Positions 56,930 through 64,000 of a DNA stretch of 64,000 nt are shown piece by piece. This DNA comes from Trissonchulus latispiculum (taxonomy: Eukaryota; Nematoda; Enoplea; Enoplida; Ironidae): NCBI GenBank assembly GCA_030248195.1, contig JASAND010017577.1:1-64000 (forward strand), given 5' to 3'. Position 1 is the first letter of the stretch. Each line of letters begins with the position of its first letter. The notes under the pieces were generated by a model that saw nothing but the letters and a program-made list of their open reading frames with translations, made no database searches and had not been told where the DNA came from. Made by a program: the position numbers and the translations under genes.

Positions 56930-59900
56930 CTTAACAGGAAACAGAGTAACTTTCAAATTAGGAAAGACTGTAGCTCCACCACCGTCCGGTTGTTCCATCT
57001 AAAATATATAAAATCGAGAATTTTCCCATTTCTCTAGTTTATATGTTACCTAAAGCACGATCAACTTAAATACACAGCGTTTGCAATCATTCAGTCAAAT
57101 TGCAATACATAGATTTAAAACGTTTTCTGATTAATTCATGCATTGGAAACTGATGGCATAGATTTCCACAGATGAGCTCAGTGGTATGCTATCAACTACG
57201 CGACCACCTATCAATCGAAATACAACTAGCATCCTTACGACCAATATGACTCATAACTAAAACCACCCTGTTAAAATGTTCCAATTGTAGAAATTGTAGA
57301 AAAAGTGTAAAAATAGTACAAAAAGCAATGAAATAGCAAATTATATAACATTTAAGGCAGAACTTCAAAATAAGTAAAAAAATAAATAAAAATTTGAAAT
57401 TGAAAAAATTATATCATGCAGGATGCTATGGTTACATAGAACAATGCTGTGGCTATTCGATTTCCAGTTTTTGGCAAATAAAATCCATGATAACCATAGT
57501 GATATATTTCCCAGTTCTAAAACTTATACACGATTAGCATTGATTGATTAATTATTAAAGTTTGTTAGTAAGAGAGTGAATATTTTTCAATCTTACATAC
57601 ATAAAATAAAGCAGTTGCAATGCGATTTCCTATGCCTTCGCCAAATGCATCTTTCTCATCCCTCTGAAAAATGTGTAACACAGTATCGAATACAAAATGT
57701 GAAGTGTGAACCTAACAATCGACACAAATTCTTTTAGCAATATGGTCGATTATTCCGTCCTTCGATTAGCGGACAAGAGTCGGAAAAGGGCCAGAGGTCA
57801 CGGCGAAATTCCACCCCACAATTTCAATGGTGATTTTAATTTCAATTTCAATCTAAATTGCTAATCACTGTTGTAATAACATAAACAACGATATCATTCC
57901 ATATTGATTATGCATTACTACTGCATTACCACAAACAGCTGGCTGAGGACACGGTTAAAAAGTTCATCACAGGGAGATATAAAAATGTATGGTTTAGAAA
58001 CAATATTAGGTTTTATTATTTCATTATTATATTTTAATTGTCGTTCTACACTCATCATTCAGCAAATTTGAAACAAAATTTTAAACATTAAACTGGTACA
58101 TTACTGAAACGTGAATTTTCAAATTACGTACGTAACAATTGACTTAAAGCATATTGTAATAGAATCATGGTTGCTTACTGTAGACATGTCGTAATGTGGA
58201 TCGTAATGGCCGCCGATCCCATAATTTGCAATCTAAGCATGATAGATACGATGTCAACTAACTGATTAATTAATTAAAAATTTTAATTAATTAATAATTA
58301 AGCAATTCAGTAATTCAGTAAGTAAGTAACTAAGTAATTAAATCAGCCAATTAAGAATTTGATTGAGAATTACTAAATAAAGAACGAATACTAATTAATT
58401 CCATTTGAGTAATTATTCAATAATTAATTCATAATTAATTTAATAAATAATTGTAATTTCGTTAGGGCATCTTTTAGCTTGCTCGACTACTGGGGGCAAT
58501 TACTCAAAGTTCCTTAAATAAAATATATATCGTGACATCAAACAGCGAAATTCGTAAATTCCTGGCTGCACGCACTTCGTGCTTTGATTTTTCGGAAAAG
58601 CAAGTTGGATAAAACGGCAGCCCCATAAGAATGATATTTGGGTAAATTATCGACGCTTTTTTGGGCTTTCCTTCAAATACAGATCGTCTACTTTCTTTAA
58701 AATTTCTTTGGAAATTCTTTCGGTACGTAAGTAGTATATTCCGACGTCCAACTTTAGGTAATTCTATTCTCCGACTGTATCCACTAATATTAGTGCCCTT
58801 TAAAAATATGTGGGTAAAAAAGCATTTGGCTATTTCCAGCTGTTTTAGGACGGAAAGGTTTAATCGTAAACACTAATTACAGTTTGCTTTCGACGTCGCG
58901 ACATTAGGGAATTTGCAATCTATAAGATAAATCACGAAAAACTAAATAATTTTAACGCTGACGATTTGATTCACCTGTAAAAGTTCAGCTGTTTCTAAGT
59001 CCAGATCTGACATGTCAGCAATTCGTTTGTTCACCGTCCTAACCACAGCCCCGTGATGGTCTTCAAGCCAGGCACTAAAACACAAAATCTTTACATTAAG
59101 TTTGAAATAGCATTTCCTTTCTACATATGTTATTTCAATCCTTTTCTTACAAAAGAATGGCCAGACAGGGAAATTTGCGGCAAACTGGTTCTAAACTGTC
59201 GTTAAGGCAAACTTAATGAAAGGTGGGATGACAGTGATGATTAAAGTGTGGCTTTAATTAATATTTTACAGTTGCTATCATAATATTACACTTTTAGCTT
59301 AAAGGTTGGGATGTTTATGTTTGGCTTGTATTACCTTAGCTTTGACTTTCGTCCAGTTAACTATCAAAGAATTGAAAAATTTAGTTAAGAATAAATGAAC
59401 AAAGAATGAAGAATTTAAAAAAGGAGGAGTATACTCCCTTAAAATGAATAGTCAAAATTTCATGCTTTTAAGCGGCATATTCGCATGACAACGAAAATCT
59501 ATGAAAACCCGATGTGCATATTAAACATTAAAAATACCAATATTCCTACCCAAATGTCGTGCTAACATACCGTGTTAAACCGCATGCAAATCCTCATACT
59601 CTCACCACTAGTTCCAAACATAACTTAGTATTAGCAAGAGTACATAATACATGTGTATTATGTACTCTTGGTATTAGGAAAAGTAGCAAGTTTTATTTAG
59701 TCAGCTAATGCTAGAAGGCAGTGGTTTAGTGATACCAAGAGTAGACGATAGGAAGAGTGTGACACGGGACTCTCCTAGTGTAATTGGCCCGTCAGATGCT
59801 CGGCACATTAAGGCCGAAATCTCGAAATAACTCTGTTAACCATGTGTTTATATGCGTTTGAACTAAAATGAATCTGATTGGCTAATCCCCTACTTATGTC

Positions 59901-62900
59901 AAAATTACGTGTATAAGGTGACCCCCCCGAGATCTCGGGGGGGAGGGGCTCAGCTTAACGTTGTTAGGCGGGTGTTTATATGCGTTTGAACTAAAATGCA
60001 TTTCATTGGCTGCTTAGCTGCTGCTATTGAAATGCACTGGTGAGGGTTACAGTAGCTAAGTAACCAAACAAATGCATTTCAGTTCAAACGCATATAAACA
60101 CACGCTTAGCAATGTTAAGCTGAGCCCCCCCCCCCCCGAGATCTCGGGGGGTCACCTTATACACGTAATTTTGACATATATAAGGTAGGGGATTAGCCAA
60201 TCAGATTCATTTTAGTTCAAACACATATAAACACATGGTTAACTGTGTTAACCGTGACCTCCCCCCGAGATTTCGGCCTTAATGTGCCGAGCATCTGACA
60301 GGCCAATTACACTAGGAAGAGTCCCGTGGCACACTCTTCCTATCATCTACTCTTGGTGATACCATATCACCAAAGTATTAATACATCAGCAGAAGCTATA
60401 AGTGTTAGTCAACATTCAAAATGTTCATCTTTTTAATTCCAAACCTTTTACTAATTCTGTAGGTGGCATAAATCAAATTTCCAGTATCCCGATCATGCAC
60501 TGTGGCTCGATTTAGCTGAAAAAACTACTACATCTAAATGCGGGGAAACTTTTTAAGTTTATAGGAGGCTTAGTACGCACACATACACTACCATGCCTGA
60601 GTGCCGAGGTATGTTTGAAGAGTTGCTTGTGTCATCATTTAATGTTCGCAATCTTCGAATATTTGGAGCGCACTAGCTACATACCATACACTTTCAGGTT
60701 TGCTGACAATTAGTCGGGAAAAAATCCTGAAAACAAGTCGGAACGTTTGCAATACGGAACTGTGTAAAGTGTAGCTGTCCTAAAACTAGACACATCCAGA
60801 CCCGGTGGGTTTGCGACTTGCAACTTTGCGTTTGCCTTTTGCCTTTGCCTCCCAATCGGTGAACTGCTGAATTAAATTGAAATGACTCCAACTAAGTTTT
60901 TGAACAATGAAAATCTTGTAAGGATTTGGAAACGTTATTATTCATATAAACAAACATCCTGTGTTTAAATCTTGCAAATGCAGTCATCAGTCATCTGTTA
61001 CAATAGAACTTTTCAATCTTTTCTGGAAAACCTCTAGTTTACACTGATTGACGGATAAAGAAGACTAGTTCCAATCTAGTTATATACTGAAAACTTTGTG
61101 GAAACTTTCTAAAAGGCTTTTGTATGTACGTACAGGACGTGCAATTCAACGAGCATCTTATATTAAGGTTTTACACATTGCTGATCTTTCTTGCTTTAAG
61201 TTTTTAACACATTGTAGCCCGGCCTCTTAGGTAACCCAAAGCAAGCAAACGGTAAGTTGACTCTAAGCTCCTTGACCAACAGATTAAATTTGCAACTCCG
61301 AAGCAACTGGTCTAGCGTTATATACTATAAATAATTTCATTTTGAGGTACCATTTGGCAGCTTCAACCAAAAGCTACAGCACCCAAGTAGGCATTACGGA
61401 AACCCGATTCAAAGCGACCTACTGCTGCCTAAATTCTGCGAATAATTCTACTTTAAGCGTAAAAACCTTTGCGCAATTCTATTTGATGCTGTGACTAGCT
61501 TTCCAGTACCATGTATCACCAGAGCTCGTGCAAGCTACAATAACATTAATTCTCTGAAACGTGCTTGGATAAAAGTCAAAACATTACATCATAAAACGGT
61601 AAATAGAAAACTGTAAGTAAATTGGAATATACAAAGCTTTAAAAATTCAAAAAGAAAAGAAGAGTGATAAAACAATTTAGAAGTTTTAAAAAATATTTAA
61701 AAGGTTGACATGCATAAATCGAAATTCAATCAAACCTTTTACTTGTACGAGCATTGCTTCCAACAAGTTGTTGAGCACTGACCACAAGAGCTCGTTGCAG
61801 CTGAAGCAATTGGATATAAACTGAGAATTTTCAGTGATATTAATTTAAATTTAAATTTTAAGTTTAAATTTTAAGTTAATTTTATGTTTCGAAAAACCCT
61901 TAAGTATCTACCTTTGGAATAGCCAAAGCTTTTATTTGTTCCACTTCTCTGTCAGAGACAACCTGATAAAACATTGTTATTTTTGGCTTCCAATGGACGA
62001 TTTCCGCTTTGAGCGGGGCCAAACGGAGGAACGGCTTATTTTGCTTGTAGTGGCAGTAGAGCTTCTTTTCTTCGGCTGGAGTCTGAAATAAGAGAAGAAA
62101 TTCAGAAAGGGAAAATCGAAAAGATTCTTTTACATTCACTTTTTTACAGTCAAATTTCAAATAAGTCTCACAATAGCAGTCTCAATGCATGCACATACAA
62201 TCAACGTTTCTCCACGACAGAGAGCCTCATAGGTTTTTCGCTCCGGTATGGAAGCGTCGTCATCTCTCAGATTTTGAACTGGTGGGAGATCCCCGGTCAT
62301 TTTCAGACCTTCCTTCTTCAGCTGTCCTTCATAATAGTCCAGATTCCCTTGGAGACGGGGATGGTCAGGAGCTATAAAAGAATTAATGGGTTATGAAACA
62401 AGAATTGCATGAATAAAAAAGGAATCCAGAGAACGTGTGGCTCTTTCTGGATTAAATAAAAAAGCCTAGTTTCAACCTCAACTTAGATTTCCGGTTAAAC
62501 TTGATTAAAAATGAGTTTTAGTGAAACAATCGACAATTGCCAAACATTAAGCCAAGAAAATGTAATGATGCTATTCAAGACTCATATTCATAAACAATGA
62601 CTGCTAACTAATTAACATCGACATTCCGAAAAAACTGGCATTCTTCTTGAGTGAGTTCAACTTTGCAAAAAAGGACTCACCCAAAGTCTGTAGTCGCTTT
62701 GTTAGACTGTAGGCTCGTTTCAAGTTTCCTTGTTGATACATAGCAAAGGCAAGATATTCGATAATGTCAGCTTCAAAAGCTGTTGGGGGAGATTCTCTCT
62801 GGATTCGATCTAATGCTTCCTGGGCCCACATCAATGTGTGATAGTAGTCGCTCACATAATAGGCCTGCTTAGCTATCTCGAAACAATCGTTACCTAAAAG

Positions 62901-63888
62901 TGCAAGATTTATGTCACCACACCGAATACACAGTGGTATGATGCACTCTTCAGTTATTATGTACTCTTGCTTGTCTGTATTAAACCAAATCAGATTTATT
63001 TTCAAAATTTTCAGGCCTTTTTGTTTCTTTTTGAAAATGGAAGTCAATCGAGCAGTCTTCATCAATAAAATAAAGTTAAATACCTGAGAGCTTTTCTGCC
63101 CGCTTGGCACCAGCAATTCTACCATCGGCAATTTCAGAAGCCGTTAGCTTGTAAACATCCTGAATCCGAAAGAGAGCCACAACTGCCCCTTCCAAATCTT
63201 CCTTTTCAGGAAACTTTGCCTCAGATTGTTTCCTTTGACTGGTAATATTTTTAATGAATGCTAGAAAACAAGAAATTGCAAAAACTCAAATCCAGGATAA
63301 TTTGGGTATTTGGAAATGTCCCAGAAACCTTACGCAGTAACTTTAGACGCCAACAATTAATTATAGGATTGAACTTCGACTTAAACTAGTGTATAGTATG
63401 TGGTGTGATCGGAAAACTTCAAGATACAATTTGGAACCGGTTCGATCATTAGGATTATGAATCTTCAATTATTCAGGACATTTTAACCACTGTCCAGATT
63501 ATAGATAATCGAAGGTTTTCACCAACTTGTCAGACATTTGCCGTGACAGAACAAAAAAGATAAAAAAGGAGTCGAACGTCAATAACCATATTGCTTAAGT
63601 CCATCTTAACCATCCGATCAAAACCGGAACCGAACTGCCAACCACATTTACATTTGCTAATTAGAGCACACAGTAGCCAATTTTCAGGCAAGACTTTTCT
63701 TAAGGTTATAATAAGAAATAAATCATACACGCTCACTGTCTGCATGATTATTCTTCATCAAATAGGTAACATCATCCCAATTCGAGGTCATTCGTTTGAG
63801 CATTTTGTAGGCATTTACTGGATTTTGAAGATATTCTATTCCGGCACTGAGCTCTTTCTTGTTGGCATTTTGATAGTCTATAGCTCTC
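56930..63888 (-). CDS. P4HA: Prolyl 4-hydroxylase subunit alpha (partial, both ends missing)
   Basis: Minus-strand exons in phase: 63888-63737, 63260-63084, 62893-62681, 62371-62199, 62082-61912, then 61800-61736 or 60515-60445 (alternatives), 59074-58975, 58232-58179, 57663-57601, 56998-56930. The signal-peptide exon lies beyond the window edge. Landmarks: NPVNAYKMLKRM (N-terminal domain), DCFEIAKQAYYVSDYYHTL and YQQGNLKRAYSLTKRL (peptide-substrate domain), PERKTYEALCRGE, KKLYCHYKQNKPFLRLAP (start of catalytic part), then NYGIGGHYDPHYDM with the iron ligands HxD, and GGGATVFP. It acts in the ER on collagen X-Pro-Gly, using 2-oxoglutarate, Fe2+ and ascorbate, paired with PDI. The exon with the second His and the 2-oxoglutarate Lys is not found. 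The final donor is AAG|GCAAGT, a GC-AG type. Confidence 0.93.
59635..59670. mobile_element. Foldback element, CAAGAGT family, minimal 36-bp copy
   Basis: A near-perfect 36-bp palindrome: CAAGAGTACATAATACA at the left and its inverse at the right, almost no loop. GTATTAG flanks both sides exactly (59628-59634 and 59671-59677). It is in an intron of the hydroxylase gene, only 66 bp from the next copy. Confidence 0.88.
59736..60355. mobile_element. Foldback element, CAAGAGT family, copy 4
   Basis: A 620-bp element with arms of about 250 bp. It starts CAAGAGTAGACGATAGGAAG and ends with the inverse to CTACTCTTG. GTGATAC flanks both sides (59729-59735 and 60356-60362). Mirror blocks include GGCCGAAAT, GTTTATATGCGTTTGAACTA and CCCCCCGAGATCTCGGGGGG. 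It lies in the hydroxylase intron between exon 59074 and exon b. Confidence 0.92.
60445..60515 (-). other. Mutually exclusive exon b of the hydroxylase gene
   Basis: 71 nt, acceptor TTTTTTCAG, donor AAAAG|GTTTG. Encodes LNRATVHDRDTGNL then IYATYRISK, the conserved form. 71 nt is the size I recall for the paired exons of vertebrate P4HA1. Confidence 0.85.
61736..61800 (-). other. Mutually exclusive exon a of the hydroxylase gene
   Basis: 65 nt, acceptor GCTTCAG, donor AAAAG|GTTTG. Encodes LQRALVVSAQQLVGSNARTSK and two bases of the next codon. Same phase as exon b (both 2 mod 3). The usual RATV-x-D-x-x-TG pattern is only loosely kept and it is two codons shorter. Confidence 0.75.
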
Positions 63889-64000
63889 CTGAAACAAAGC
63901 AATCCATCTAGCGTTCATACAAAATCATAGTTTTCGATATTGAAGAGAATGTTGTTAATAGCTCACTTTTGATGCGTAAACGGTAGGAGTAATAATACAT

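Noticed and set aside
62940..62985. Fifth CAAGAGT foldback copy (TTATGTACTCTTG present)
   Set aside because: Only one end-like sequence; no inverted partner or 7-bp duplication.

Overview
The window is animal nuclear DNA, AT-rich overall, with intron-containing genes bounded by GT-AG splice sites. The gene set (collagen prolyl 4-hydroxylase alpha, a two-pore-domain potassium channel, a VHR-type dual-specificity phosphatase, a RING/B-box protein, a probable C2H2 zinc-finger gene) and the repeat content (Naiad-type Penelope element, Helentron with endonuclease, tRNA-like SINEs, many MITEs and foldback elements) fit an invertebrate, most likely a protostome. I cannot name the phylum with confidence. 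All exon models were assembled by eye from reading frame, splice motifs and protein-family match.

Layout: 1-14.8 kb is mostly repeats. It holds a Mutator-like transposase relic (1.75-3.8 kb), three exons of a C2H2 zinc-finger gene (5.3-7.2 kb), a Harbinger-like MITE (7.6-8.2 kb) and a decayed Helentron on the minus strand (9.0-14.5 kb) whose reading frame is split by a 2 kb block of two abutting TTAA-flanked MITEs. At 14.8-20.7 kb lies a nearly complete Penelope-like element with N-terminal GIY-YIG, an upstream coiled-coil ORF and two 99% identical pLTRs. At 21.5-28.8 kb are a foldback element and a minus-strand LTR retrotransposon that keeps gag, PBS and both LTRs but has no pol I can see. 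From 28.8 to 38.4 kb come more TTAA elements, hAT MITEs rich in GGCCCGGCCC, and a 2.07 kb tandem duplication whose edge cuts the last exon of the phosphatase gene.

The right half is gene-bearing: phosphatase (minus, 40.06-38.31 kb), RING/B-box gene (plus, 43.85-48.61 kb, with SINEs and a LINE tail in one intron), K2P channel (minus, 53.04-49.89 kb) and prolyl 4-hydroxylase alpha (minus, from the window edge to 56.93 kb). The hydroxylase gene carries a pair of mutually exclusive exons, and I could not find its last catalytic exon.

The most unusual signals are: a foldback family with CAAGAGT ends and exact 7-bp target duplications (four insertions, almost unrelated interiors, G/C-run arms); the recurrent A+B pairing of TTAA elements; the Penelope element with an L1-ORF1-like first ORF; the K2P channel whose second pore has lost its filter signature; and the mutually exclusive exon pair in the hydroxylase.
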